Shown here in pieces: positions 1 to 5,080 of a DNA stretch of 5,580 nt. The first letter of the stretch is position 1. Each line of letters starts with the position of its first letter. This DNA comes from Deltaproteobacteria bacterium (GTDB taxonomy: Bacteria > Desulfobacterota > Desulfobacteria > Desulfobacterales > JAUVKB01), in NCBI GenBank assembly GCA_030596405.1, contig JAUVKB010000144.1:1-5580 (forward strand). Direction: 5' to 3'. A program made the translations under genes and the position numbers. The notes under the pieces are model-generated. The model did no database searches, was not told the origin of the DNA, and worked only from the letters and a program-made list of their open reading frames with translations.

Positions 1-83
1 CCCAGGGCTAATCCATCCATCATCACGGAAAAATTACGCACATTTTTTGTCTTTTCAATAAATACAGGTTTAATTTCGATCAT
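1..83 (-). CDS. MuB-like transposition ATPase, N-terminal fragment (runs off the window)
   Basis: Only the first 27 codons are present; the gene continues past position 1. It starts at the ATG at 83, preceded by a strong ribosome-binding site (GGAGG, complement of 91-95, spacing about 7 nt). The visible protein begins MIEIKPVFIEKTKNVRNF. I recognise this opening from AAA-family ATP-binding proteins next to MuA-like transposases, where a 'PxFIExxNVRRF' segment precedes the Walker A region. In Mu, MuB is an ATP-dependent, non-specific DNA-binding protein that selects target DNA, stimulates the transposase and gives target immunity. The call rests on this short motif plus the position directly downstream of the transposase in the same direction. 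No Walker motif is visible because the window ends. A potential attenuator hairpin sits between it and the transposase gene (111-195). Confidence 0.72.
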   Translation of the reverse strand, partial: MIEIKPVFIEKTKNVRNFSVMMDGLAL

Positions 84-99
84 TATTTACCTCCGATTT

Positions 100-195
100 A
101 AAAAAAATATCTCACGCAAAGCCGCCAAGGCGCTAACAGTGTAATAGGCGGAAAATTTGTTTCTATTCTTTTGCGCCTTCGCGCCTTTGCGTGAG
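100..195 (-). terminator. Possible attenuator/terminator between transposase and MuB-like genes
   Basis: Read leftward, the ~23-bp stem formed by 195-173 and 133-111 is followed, 3 nt later, by eight T residues (complement of 100-107). This is an intrinsic-terminator layout, although the 39-nt loop is unusually large. If active it would lower expression of the ATPase gene relative to the transposase. Confidence 0.42.
111..195. repeat. Inverted-repeat element forming the transposase C-terminus
   Basis: The left arm (111-133, beginning CTCACGCAAAGCCGCC) is the reverse complement of the right arm (173-195, ending GCCTTTGCGTGAG) with 2 mismatches in 23 bp; the loop is 39 nt. I recognise this 'ctcacgcaaaggcgc' motif as a dispersed intergenic repeat in several environmental bacterial lineages. 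It is often mis-translated as 'RKGAKAQR' or 'LCAFAPLRE' ORFs. The right arm encodes the transposase's last ten residues (LTQRREGAKE), and the stop codon follows at 165-163, within the loop. Confidence 0.85.
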
Positions 196-2490
196 CCCGT
201 CCTGAAACATCTCCGCCACGCGCCCCCGATGCTCCTCATAATAATCCTGACGATCCAGATATGCCGGCGTCTGCTCAAAATAGCTCATAAACGCCATCCA
301 CTCCTTCGGTATCACCCAGCCGCGAACCTCAAACTCCACAAGCTTTTCATACCTGTGACCCTCCGGCATTTGCGGCAGGACTTTCCATATTTCAGGCGAA
401 TCATCCAGTATATCTTCATGCTCAATCACTACATCCGGGTGCATATCCTGCCTGCGAATAGTTTTGCCCAGGCTTTCATGATATTGCTTCATCCCTTCCG
501 CGATGCGCGCTTTCGTCTTCTTCTCTTCCATCGCCTTCTCATCGCTCTGTTTCAACAGCAGCGCCGCCATTTCCTTCTCCAGCTTTTTTGCATCGTCGCT
601 CAAATGCGGAATCCGGCGTATCCCTTCTGACTTCTGACTTCTGATATCTGACCTCTGGTCTATTACGGCCTCCATCTGCCGACCAAGCGCCGGCAACACT
701 TCCAGCTCCAGCATTTCCCTCGCAATCGCGCCCACTTCTTTTTCCTGATGCTTTTTTAGCTTGATATGATTCTTTAGTTTTTCCTGATCTTCAGATGTGC
801 CCAGAATGTAGGCAGCGGGATGGTCTTTTTCAACCGGGGTGGCCTTGCAGATGAATTCGTTATGCAGATCAAACACATATATGCAGGACGGGTCCTGTAT
901 ATCGTATTTTACAATCGCTGTATGCCTGCGGCCATACAAGGCCGGATGATAATAATTTGTACCGGGCTGATTTGTGTGTTTTTTGCATATCGGCAGGTTT
1001 ATGCCGTTTTGCCGGATGGCGCGGCACGTGCGGGTCATCATTAAATATGTAAGCTCGGCCTTATCCACCCCTGGGCCTCTTTCCTCCAGGAATAAATCAG
1101 CGGGCGCACGGCCTTCGAGGTGCCCGCGCTGTGGCCTTTGCGCATATTGGTCGAACCATGCGGCAATCGCTCTGTGCCCCTGCTCCATCGTCAGGACATT
1201 ATCACCCATCACCTTATTATATATACGGCGATGCTCTTTTTCCCCTCGCATCATGCGCGGAGGTTTATTTTCGATAGATGTGCCGGAATATGTCGGTGCC
1301 CAGCGCTCCAGCTCTGCAAACGTGCCGAAGAATCGTTCCACTGTTTTTGACTGCCCATGATACGGCCACGCAAAAATTGTTTTCATGCCTAATCGCTTGT
1401 AAAGTCCCGCGAAACCGGCCTCATCGAATTCTACATTGTTGAAAAATTTAGATTTGAATGCCCTGCCATTGTCCAGATATGCTACCTGCGGATATTTACC
1501 CAGGGTAATGATAGCCCTGCGGAGAGCTGCACTGATCGCCTGCGTGTTTTCGGTCGGCATGATTTCCCAACCAAGCGGGAAGCTGCTCTTCATGTCAAGC
1601 CAGACGATCAGCGTCATGCGTTTAGGTTTGCCTGTCCAGGGATTGAGGATTTCGAAGTTAAGCACGTGGCCGTCTGCAACCACAATATCACCGACATTAA
1701 TCAGGTTATAATCACGCTCGATATACATCGCGCAGTTATCGTTCCATGCCTTGGCGCCTTCGCGAGAAAATGTCCATATATGATAATTGACCGATGCCCA
1801 GTCCTGCAGCCACCGCCTGTATGTCGATGCCGAATTTCCGTTCGGAATGCCTTTTGTGTGCATTATCGACCATGCCATGCGGATCGCCTCGGAAATCAGC
1901 GGTTTGTTTGGATGGAGGGCGCATTGCAGCAAGATGTCTTTTTGCTGGTCCGTCAATATGCGCTGCCCGCGCTTGCAAAAACCGCGGTGATCGCACAACT
2001 CAAATGTCTCGCCGGTGTTTTTCAGCGTGCGTTTCCAGCCCTCGATAGTTTTCCAATTCACCTTACCGACAATCTCAAATATTTTCGGATATGCAATGCC
2101 GGAATTATATGCCCGCATAAACTCTTTGCGGGTATGTATTTTGCGGCCATGTATCGCTTTGCCCAGGGCCTGCATATAAAGATTAAGCAGATCAGCCTTC
2201 GCCATGCCCTTGTCTAATCTGGCCCCGGAAGGCAGGCCCCGGCGCCCTGGGTCAGGGAGCGCCGGAGTGTAGGTGGCAGGACGTAAAGCTGGAACCAAAG
2301 ATTGTTGTTTTTGTCTGTAGGCGGATATGGCGATTTTAATGTCCTCTGGAAGGCAAGATATTATGAAATATCTTTGATTCGCGGACTCTTGGGTTTGCCA
2401 CTTTCCTTTTTCCGCCCGCTTCCTTACAGCCCTCGCAGACATGCCGAGGATTGTTGCGATTTCCTTTGTTATGATAGTGGTTGAATCCAT
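163..2490 (-). CDS. MuA-like DDE transposase
   Basis: This is a DDE-type transposase of the phage Mu A family, expected to bind the element ends and catalyse strand transfer. I place the start at ATG 2490 (775 aa) rather than ATG 2535. The upstream gene stops at 2495, and the protein then begins MDSTTIITKEIATILGM, a typical Mu N-terminal winged helix (about residues 3-60). A Gly/Pro/Arg-rich linker follows (about 66-95), then helical end-binding domains (about 95-230). The catalytic core has D273 (VVADG), D340 (YLDNG) and E385 (GQSKTVERFFG). The D-D spacing of 67 equals that of MuA (269/336). The beta-barrel domain typical of Mu transposases spans about 485-550 (NYYHPAL, GRRHTAIVKYD). Lysine- and glutamate-rich helices and an extended C-terminal region follow. 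It is longer than MuA (663 aa). Oddities: a 7-bp tandem repeat encodes QRSDIRSQKSE (from about residue 611), and the last ten residues and stop come from an inverted-repeat element. The catalytic triad appears intact, so it may be active. Confidence 0.96.
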   Translation of the reverse strand: MDSTTIITKEIATILGMSARAVRKRAEKGKWQTQESANQRYFIISCLPEDIKIAISAYRQKQQSLVPALRPATYTPALPDPGRRGLPSGARLDKGMAKADLLNLYMQALGKAIHGRKIHTRKEFMRAYNSGIAYPKIFEIVGKVNWKTIEGWKRTLKNTGETFELCDHRGFCKRGQRILTDQQKDILLQCALHPNKPLISEAIRMAWSIMHTKGIPNGNSASTYRRWLQDWASVNYHIWTFSREGAKAWNDNCAMYIERDYNLINVGDIVVADGHVLNFEILNPWTGKPKRMTLIVWLDMKSSFPLGWEIMPTENTQAISAALRRAIITLGKYPQVAYLDNGRAFKSKFFNNVEFDEAGFAGLYKRLGMKTIFAWPYHGQSKTVERFFGTFAELERWAPTYSGTSIENKPPRMMRGEKEHRRIYNKVMGDNVLTMEQGHRAIAAWFDQYAQRPQRGHLEGRAPADLFLEERGPGVDKAELTYLMMTRTCRAIRQNGINLPICKKHTNQPGTNYYHPALYGRRHTAIVKYDIQDPSCIYVFDLHNEFICKATPVEKDHPAAYILGTSEDQEKLKNHIKLKKHQEKEVGAIAREMLELEVLPALGRQMEAVIDQRSDIRSQKSEGIRRIPHLSDDAKKLEKEMAALLLKQSDEKAMEEKKTKARIAEGMKQYHESLGKTIRRQDMHPDVVIEHEDILDDSPEIWKVLPQMPEGHRYEKLVEFEVRGWVIPKEWMAFMSYFEQTPAYLDRQDYYEEHRGRVAEMFQDGLTQRREGAKE
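624..658. repeat. Five-unit 7-bp tandem repeat inside the transposase gene
   Basis: The units CTTCTGA (624-630, 631-637, 638-644), TATCTGA (645-651) and CCTCTGG (652-658) are in perfect tandem register. On the coding strand they give QRSDIRSQKSEGI, which is a familiar product of 'tctgac'-type 7-bp repeats dispersed in some bacterial genomes. It lies in the non-catalytic C-terminal part, between helical segments, where an insertion would be tolerated. Confidence 0.82.
2240..2264. repeat. GC-rich hairpin in the transposase interdomain linker
   Basis: CGGCGCCCTG (2240-2249) pairs with 2253-2264 across a 3-nt loop, with one bulged base at 2258. It encodes part of the Gly/Pro/Arg linker (PALPDPGRRGLPSG) between the N-terminal winged helix and the end-binding domains. 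It is markedly more GC-rich than its surroundings. Confidence 0.65.
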
Positions 2491-2494
2491 TTCC

Positions 2495-3109
2495 CTATTC
2501 CGCCAATAGCCTTTCAACGCTTTGCACAGACTCAATCATCACTTTTTTCCGCTTAGCCTTCAGCGGCCCGCGCATCTCATCTCTGATAACGTTAATCAGC
2601 GTCCATAAAGCGTTGTGAAAATTATCCGATACAGCAGGTTCCATCTCCTTCTTGATTTTCTCTGCTTTTTCTTTAACTTCCGCCCCCGTGATGCCCGCGA
2701 CAACCTCGGCCACATGCTTTGCTGTAATATGACCATCTGGAGCCGATGTCACAGCGCTTTCCCATGCCTGCGCCTGTACACCCGGCTCCAGCCTGGTCAA
2801 TGGCCTGACCTGACGTTCATTTAGTGGCAATAATTTTTGACCGCCACTGGCAGACAAAATATCCATAACTTCCCGGGCGGATATATATTGGTATGCGCTT
2901 TGTCTGGAAATCTCAAAGCGCGCGTGGCAATAATCCTCAAATGTGGGGTGTGCTTTACGGTATAACCTTAAATCCCTGATTGTTGTTAGTGCGCAACCAA
3001 CCTCATAAAATACTTTGAAGTTTTTAGTGATTATTAGTTCGAGATCATTGAATATTTTTTCTTCTTCTGCTGTTAATGATTCTTCTTTCGCGCTTGATAC
3101 CACTTTCAT
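2495..3109 (-). CDS. ParB/HTH-like phage early protein, 204 aa
   Basis: This 204-residue soluble protein is of a type often found upstream of MuA-like transposases and on plasmids. Residues about 30-85 carry a segment with the pattern 'FYEVGCALTTIRDLRLYR ... FEDYCHARFEISRQSAYQYI'. I recognise it from proteins annotated variously as ParB-like, plasmid-replication-like or hypothetical. The 'SRQSAYQYISA' stretch looks like a recognition helix. A second recurring segment (NERQVRPLTRLEP, then GHITAKHVAEVV) follows at about 97-140. The C-terminal 60 residues are charged and helical. DNA binding is therefore likely, but the biological role is unknown; an accessory role in transposition or early control is inferred from position. 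The start at ATG 3109 has a good ribosome-binding site (AGGGGAG, complement near 3119-3125). The stop lies 4 nt before the transposase start, implying a shared transcript and coupled translation. Confidence 0.88.
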   Translation of the reverse strand: MKVVSSAKEESLTAEEEKIFNDLELIITKNFKVFYEVGCALTTIRDLRLYRKAHPTFEDYCHARFEISRQSAYQYISAREVMDILSASGGQKLLPLNERQVRPLTRLEPGVQAQAWESAVTSAPDGHITAKHVAEVVAGITGAEVKEKAEKIKKEMEPAVSDNFHNALWTLINVIRDEMRGPLKAKRKKVMIESVQSVERLLAE

Positions 3110-3112
3110 TTT

Positions 3113-3277
3113 TTATATCTCCCCTTCTATTTGCTGATCTTTGGTCGCTGTCATTTTTATTTCCGCCATAACAAGATTTTTACACTCCTCGCATATACCG
3201 TGACTAATCAAATCGTCATCGGCAGTGCCGTCCGGCGGCGCGGTTTCACATTTGCACCATGCGCAGATATGTCTCAT
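3113..3277 (-). CDS. Small CxxC/CxxC putative zinc-binding protein, 54 aa
   Basis: This is a short gene of 54 codons. The protein opens MRHICAWCKCETAPPDGT, giving a first cysteine pair at C5/C8 (with C10). A second pair follows in the segment SHGICEECKNLV (C29/C32). The 'C-A-W-C ... SHGIC-x-x-C' layout is a recurring small zinc-binding module in bacterial proteins, including phage ones. The start at 3277 is supported by an AGAGGAG ribbon-binding-site-like sequence about 5 nt upstream and by a 4-nt ATGA overlap with the stop of the 164-aa gene (3274). Its own TAA lies 3 nt before the next start at 3109, so it fits the operon exactly. The role is unknown; zinc binding is inferred from the cysteine pairs. 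The last ~15 residues are polar and carry no recognised motif. Confidence 0.82.
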   Translation of the reverse strand: MRHICAWCKCETAPPDGTADDDLISHGICEECKNLVMAEIKMTATKDQQIEGEI

Positions 3278-3768
3278 TTGGTCTCCTCTATTTCTTTTAA
3301 AAACATTAACCGCTTTTTCTTTTTCGATTGAGCCGATTTAATTTGTTCGTCAATTTTCTGTATCTCAGCCCTCAAAGCCTCCGGCCCAGGCAAAACAAAA
3401 AGCCCTGTCATCCGACCTAATATAACCAGCGGTTCATTACATCCAGTAACCTGACAGAGTGCCGGTAAATATTCAGCGGGGATATGGCGCCCTGGGCGTC
3501 CGTTTATTTCGTCAGATTCCCTGGTCCAGGAATCGATCATTTCTTTTGTTATGGATTCGCAAAGCAGGTGACTCATCTCACCTGCGATTTGATGCCTGGA
3601 AAGCGGGCAGCTTTTTATAGCAGCCCTCAGCGATGCGCGAAGCCGGTCGATAACCCTGAATTGTCCTTCGTTGTTGGATGTGTCTATGTGGGATTGTTCT
3701 GAAAGGTTTTGCAAATACTCATAAATGGTTATCTGCTTATCGTCTATCTTCGATCTCGACTTAGACAT
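3274..3768 (-). CDS. Conserved Mu-like phage early protein of unknown function, 164 aa
   Basis: I recognise the general type but know no name or function. Comparable proteins occur in early operons of Mu-like prophages, between the Ner-like regulator and the transposase. Features visible: a polar N-terminus (1-35); a helical section with RVIDRLRASLRAAIKSCPLS (about 39-58); a segment suggestive of a helix-turn-helix, HQIAGEMSHLL ... ITKEMIDSWTRES (about 59-85); then HIPAEYLPALCQVTGC (about 95-110) and the signature LFVLPGPEALRAEI (about 123-136). A lysine-rich coiled-coil-like C-terminus follows (137-164). The alternation resembles a DNA-binding protein that recognises transposition or lysogeny sites, but this is inference. 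The start at ATG 3768 has only a weak AAGG ribosome-binding site and lies 21 nt after the Ner-like stop. The stop overlaps the next start (ATGA). Confidence 0.85.
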   Translation of the reverse strand: MSKSRSKIDDKQITIYEYLQNLSEQSHIDTSNNEGQFRVIDRLRASLRAAIKSCPLSRHQIAGEMSHLLCESITKEMIDSWTRESDEINGRPGRHIPAEYLPALCQVTGCNEPLVILGRMTGLFVLPGPEALRAEIQKIDEQIKSAQSKKKKRLMFLKEIEETK

Positions 3769-3789
3769 TGACTTGTTTGCCTTTTTTTA

Positions 3790-4065
3790 CTATTGCAATG
3801 TAAACGATGATTCGATTTTCGGACGCCCTGGCTTTCTCGCTTCGCCATATAAATAAATAGATGGCCAGACCCGTTTAATATCGATTCCAATAGCAGCCGC
3901 GATTGCGCGGCGAACCCTGTCATTAGAATCTGTGCCGTCGATAACCCGGCACACATGAGATGCAACCACTTTGGTTTGCCGTGCTATTTCCGCCTGAGTG
4001 ATCCCGGCCCTGATCAGAGCGATCCGTATCTCAACCGGCGGCATATCGTGTGTTTTATTCATCAT
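3790..4065 (-). CDS. Ner-like winged-helix/HTH regulator, 91 aa
   Basis: This small DNA-binding protein fits the Ner slot of Mu-like phages. In Mu, Ner represses early and repressor transcription during lytic growth. Residues about 9-70 carry one HTH domain: EIRIALIRAGITQAEIARQ, then a recognition helix in VVASHVCRVIDG, then a second helical section (RVRRAIAAAIGI) and the VWPSIYL ending. That ending (I/L-W-P-S followed by an aromatic) is characteristic of Ner and related regulators. The C-terminal tail contains ARKPGRPK, a basic 'GRP' motif reminiscent of an AT-hook. Two adjacent ATGs (4065, 4062) are possible starts. Neither has a Shine-Dalgarno on this strand and the leader is very AT-rich, so translation initiation may be weak or depend on upstream translation. 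The divergent double-zinc-ribbon gene starts only 28 nt away. Confidence 0.88.
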   Translation of the reverse strand: MMNKTHDMPPVEIRIALIRAGITQAEIARQTKVVASHVCRVIDGTDSNDRVRRAIAAAIGIDIKRVWPSIYLYGEARKPGRPKIESSFTLQ

Positions 4066-4093
4066 TATTTTATTTTAATTGGAGGTTTTTATA

Positions 4094-4297
4094 ATGGCTG
4101 AAAAATATTTAAGTATCTGCCCTAAATGTAAAAAATATTTTAATTATGGCCCCGTTAAAGATGAAATAATGCATTGCGAACTCTGCGGAACCGCCGTTAT
4201 TTCAAAATGCCCAAAATGCGGTAAGGCTGTTCAGTCTGAGGAAGCGAAGTTTTGTCGGTATTGTGGAGCAAATTATCTTCACTCTGAAAAACCTTAG
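4094..4297 (+). CDS. Double zinc-ribbon small protein, 67 aa
   Basis: Four CxxC pairs (C9/C12, C28/C31, C39/C42, C54/C57) form two consecutive zinc ribbons with the patterns 'ICPKCKK ... CELCG' and 'CPKCGK ... FCRYCGAN'. This is the classic double-zinc-ribbon arrangement of many bacterial accessory proteins. No catalytic domain is attached, so a role as adaptor or nucleic-acid/protein binder is all that can be inferred. The start at ATG 4094 is chosen over the in-frame TTG at 4079 because a perfect GGAGG at 4081-4085 sits 8 nt upstream of the ATG. The gene is unusual in running rightward inside a leftward operon. Its last 101 bp overlap, antisense, the zinc-ribbon gene that starts at 4391, and its first codon is 28 nt from the divergent Ner-like gene. 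I could not identify a convincing promoter for it. It is more AT-rich than the genes to its left. Confidence 0.8.
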   Translation: MAEKYLSICPKCKKYFNYGPVKDEIMHCELCGTAVISKCPKCGKAVQSEEAKFCRYCGANYLHSEKP

Positions 4298-4391
4298 CAC
4301 CGCAAAATTCACAAAAGGGCGCCTCAGCGTTTGGGGTGTAAGTAAGTTGTTTTTTACATTCAGAACAAATATTCGCTATTTCTTTGCTCAT
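4197..4391 (-). CDS. Single zinc-ribbon small protein with antisense-derived tail, 64 aa
   Basis: The first 35 residues form a zinc ribbon (C9/C12 and C27/C30: 'ICSECKK ... FCEFCGAKV'). They align with the first ribbon of the divergent protein at 4094-4297: both open M(S/A)xx...IC(S/P)xCKK, have Y-x-P in the middle, and close CExCG(A/T)xV. The strong ribosome-binding site AAAGGAG (complement of 4399-4405, spacing 7 nt) makes translation likely. It would be the first gene after the predicted leftward promoter, with a ~50-nt leader. Residues 32-64 are encoded antisense to the last third of the 4094-4297 gene and look unlike any ribbon (FQSEDNLLHNTDK...). A second ribbon would normally be expected here, so the protein may be a truncated double-ribbon family member. 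The alternative is that only the 5' part is a relic. Function unknown. Confidence 0.68.
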   Translation of the reverse strand: MSKEIANICSECKKQLTYTPNAEAPFCEFCGAKVFQSEDNLLHNTDKTSLPQTEQPYRILGILK

Positions 4392-4398
4392 TTGTGGA

Positions 4399-4405
4399 CT
4401 CCTTT
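4399..4405 (-). promoter_or_regulatory. Ribosome-binding site of the first early-operon gene
   Basis: On the minus strand this reads AAAGGAG, 7 nt before the ATG at 4391. It is one of the strongest Shine-Dalgarno matches in the window and is the main argument that the overlapping zinc-ribbon frame is translated. Confidence 0.75.
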
Positions 4406-4430
4406 GTTCATTTTTTTTTGCTGTTTTAAT

Positions 4431-4449
4431 TTGACCGATTGAATTGACC
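4431..4449. repeat. TTGACC direct repeat at the early transcription start
   Basis: TTGACC occurs at 4431-4436 and again at 4444-4449, 13 bp apart. Together they span the predicted leftward start site and the edge of its -10 box. They could be a second operator (for example for the Ner-like protein), but short size and AT-richness leave chance possible. Confidence 0.35.
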
Positions 4450-4476
4450 TATAAACCGTATTTTTTCGGCTGTCAA
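4448..4476 (-). promoter_or_regulatory. Predicted leftward early promoter (sigma70-type)
   Basis: Read on the minus strand, a perfect -35 box TTGACA (4476-4471) is followed by a 17-bp spacer and a TATAGG -10 box (4453-4448; 4 of 6 matches). Transcription would begin near 4441, giving a ~50-nt leader before the start codon at 4391. It faces the whole early operon. One T-tract-CGG repeat lies within its spacer and another directly upstream of the -35, so repressor bound there would block RNA polymerase. Predicted from sequence only. Confidence 0.72.
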
Positions 4477-4509
4477 CTATTTTTTTCGGTTCCGGCATAT
4501 TTTTTTCGG
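4459..4509. repeat. Three 20-bp-phased T-tract-CGG repeats, candidate repressor operators
   Basis: The sequence TTTTTTCGG occurs at 4461-4469, 4481-4489 and 4501-4509. Each is preceded by TA or TAT, and the period is exactly 20 bp (about two helical turns, so all on one DNA face). Copy 1 lies in the spacer of the leftward promoter, copy 2 abuts its -35, and copy 3 overlaps the likely promoter of the repressor. The placement between divergent repressor and early genes is that of a lysogeny operator array. Binding by the 4535 repressor is inference; the Ner-like protein or the transposase N-terminal domain (as with Mu's internal activating sequence) are alternatives. Confidence 0.7.
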
Positions 4510-4522
4510 TTTTTACAGTTTA

Positions 4523-4528
4523 TATATT
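4523..4528 (+). promoter_or_regulatory. Possible -10 box of the repressor gene
   Basis: TATATT lies 6 nt before the repressor ATG at 4535, so transcription would begin at or next to the start codon, giving a leaderless message. The -35 region, about 17 bp upstream, falls in the third T-tract and has no good match to TTGACA. This weak promoter would overlap the third putative operator, suggesting autoregulation. Confidence 0.38.
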
Positions 4529-4534
4529 GTAACT

Positions 4535-5062
4535 ATGGGAGATGATAAAGAAAATAACGTGTTTTTAGCTTCACAATCTGGTTCCGGCTCTGGTTCCGGC
4601 CAGAGGCCTCCAAGCCGGAACCAGATTTTCGGTAAAAAGCTAAAGGAAAGGAGAAAATTATTCGGTTTTTCTCAGCCTGAATTGGCTAAAAAAATCGGAG
4701 GGGATAAAGGCACTATCCAAACTTATGAATCAGGATCGTTACCAAAAGGTGATTATGCTATTTTACTTGCTGAGGTTTTAGAATGCTCACTTGACTGGCT
4801 TTTAATGGATAAGGGGCCTGGACCAGGACCACCTGGCGAGAAAAAACAGATTGACAAACCAGAGCCTCTATATAATAAGGAAGAAACTGAGGTTGTGCAT
4901 GTGGCTGAATCGGTGCCCGGGTATGGCGCCGGTGTGGATTTAAAAAACGAACTGATCTTGTCGCAAAAAAAATTAATAGCCCATCTCGAAAAAGAAAACA
5001 GCGACCTAAAGGCCCGCCTAAAGACTATCGAAAAGGATTTACCTGAAAAAAAGGTGTTGTAA
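4535..5062 (+). CDS. HTH (Xre/cI-type) phage repressor, 175 aa
   Basis: This is the probable lysogeny repressor. The N-terminus is a flexible Ser/Gly stretch (SGSGSGSG, residues 15-22). An HTH_3 domain follows at about 32-90 (IFGKKLKERRKLFGFSQPEL, then GGDKGTIQTYESG as recognition region, then LAEVLECSLDWLL). A Gly/Pro linker (GPGPGPPGE, 94-102) leads to a charged middle and a C-terminal coiled-coil-like helix (about 136-168, LIAHLEKENSDLKARLKTIE) that probably dimerises it. There is no LexA/S24-type protease domain, so induction is unlikely to use RecA-stimulated self-cleavage of the kind seen in lambda cI. The ATG at 4535 has no Shine-Dalgarno upstream, suggesting a leaderless mRNA as for lambda cI. 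It is divergent from the early operon, as the Mu repressor is from ner-A-B. A 15-bp hairpin lies inside codons 14-31. Confidence 0.85.
   Translation: MGDDKENNVFLASQSGSGSGSGQRPPSRNQIFGKKLKERRKLFGFSQPELAKKIGGDKGTIQTYESGSLPKGDYAILLAEVLECSLDWLLMDKGPGPGPPGEKKQIDKPEPLYNKEETEVVHVAESVPGYGAGVDLKNELILSQKKLIAHLEKENSDLKARLKTIEKDLPEKKVL
4575..4627 (+). repeat. Perfect 15-bp inverted repeat inside the repressor coding region
   Basis: The left arm AATCTGGTTCCGGCT (4575-4589) is exactly complementary to the right arm AGCCGGAACCAGATT (4613-4627), with a 23-nt loop. The loop holds another GGTTCCGG copy (4592-4599), and a further one lies in the operator region (4488-4495). In protein terms it encodes the Ser/Gly linker before the HTH domain. 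It could act as an mRNA hairpin near the start of a leaderless message, as a DNA-binding site, or as a palindromic insertion. Confidence 0.8.
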
Positions 5063-5080
5063 TTTTTTAAAGGAGTGATT

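Noticed and set aside
87..278. 63-aa leftward frame containing RKGAKAQ and LAALREIF
   Set aside because: It is a translation of the inverted-repeat element in another frame than the transposase, a well-known kind of spurious ORF, and it has no independent support.
157..630. 157-aa rightward frame opposite the transposase
   Set aside because: It is antisense to a clear transposase coding region, begins in the repeat element and shows no recognisable domain.
2488..2535. Upstream ATG at 2535 as transposase start
   Set aside because: It would overlap the end of the 204-aa gene by 41 nt and adds 15 residues (MSLCKALKGYWRNRE) unlike the family's N-terminus; the ATG at 2490 begins the winged helix directly.
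3131..3331. 66-aa rightward frame
   Set aside because: It is the antisense shadow of the 54-aa CxxC gene, whose reading has a ribosome-binding site, an ATGA overlap and cysteine pairs.
3744..3965. 73-aa leftward frame overlapping the Ner-like gene
   Set aside because: It lies in a different frame within the Ner-like gene and the intergenic gap, and lacks both a domain and a ribosome-binding site.
4081..4094. Strong rightward promoter just upstream of the double-zinc-ribbon gene
   Set aside because: AT-rich -10-like hexamers exist in 4060-4080 but I found no acceptable -35 box at a proper distance, so I do not call one.
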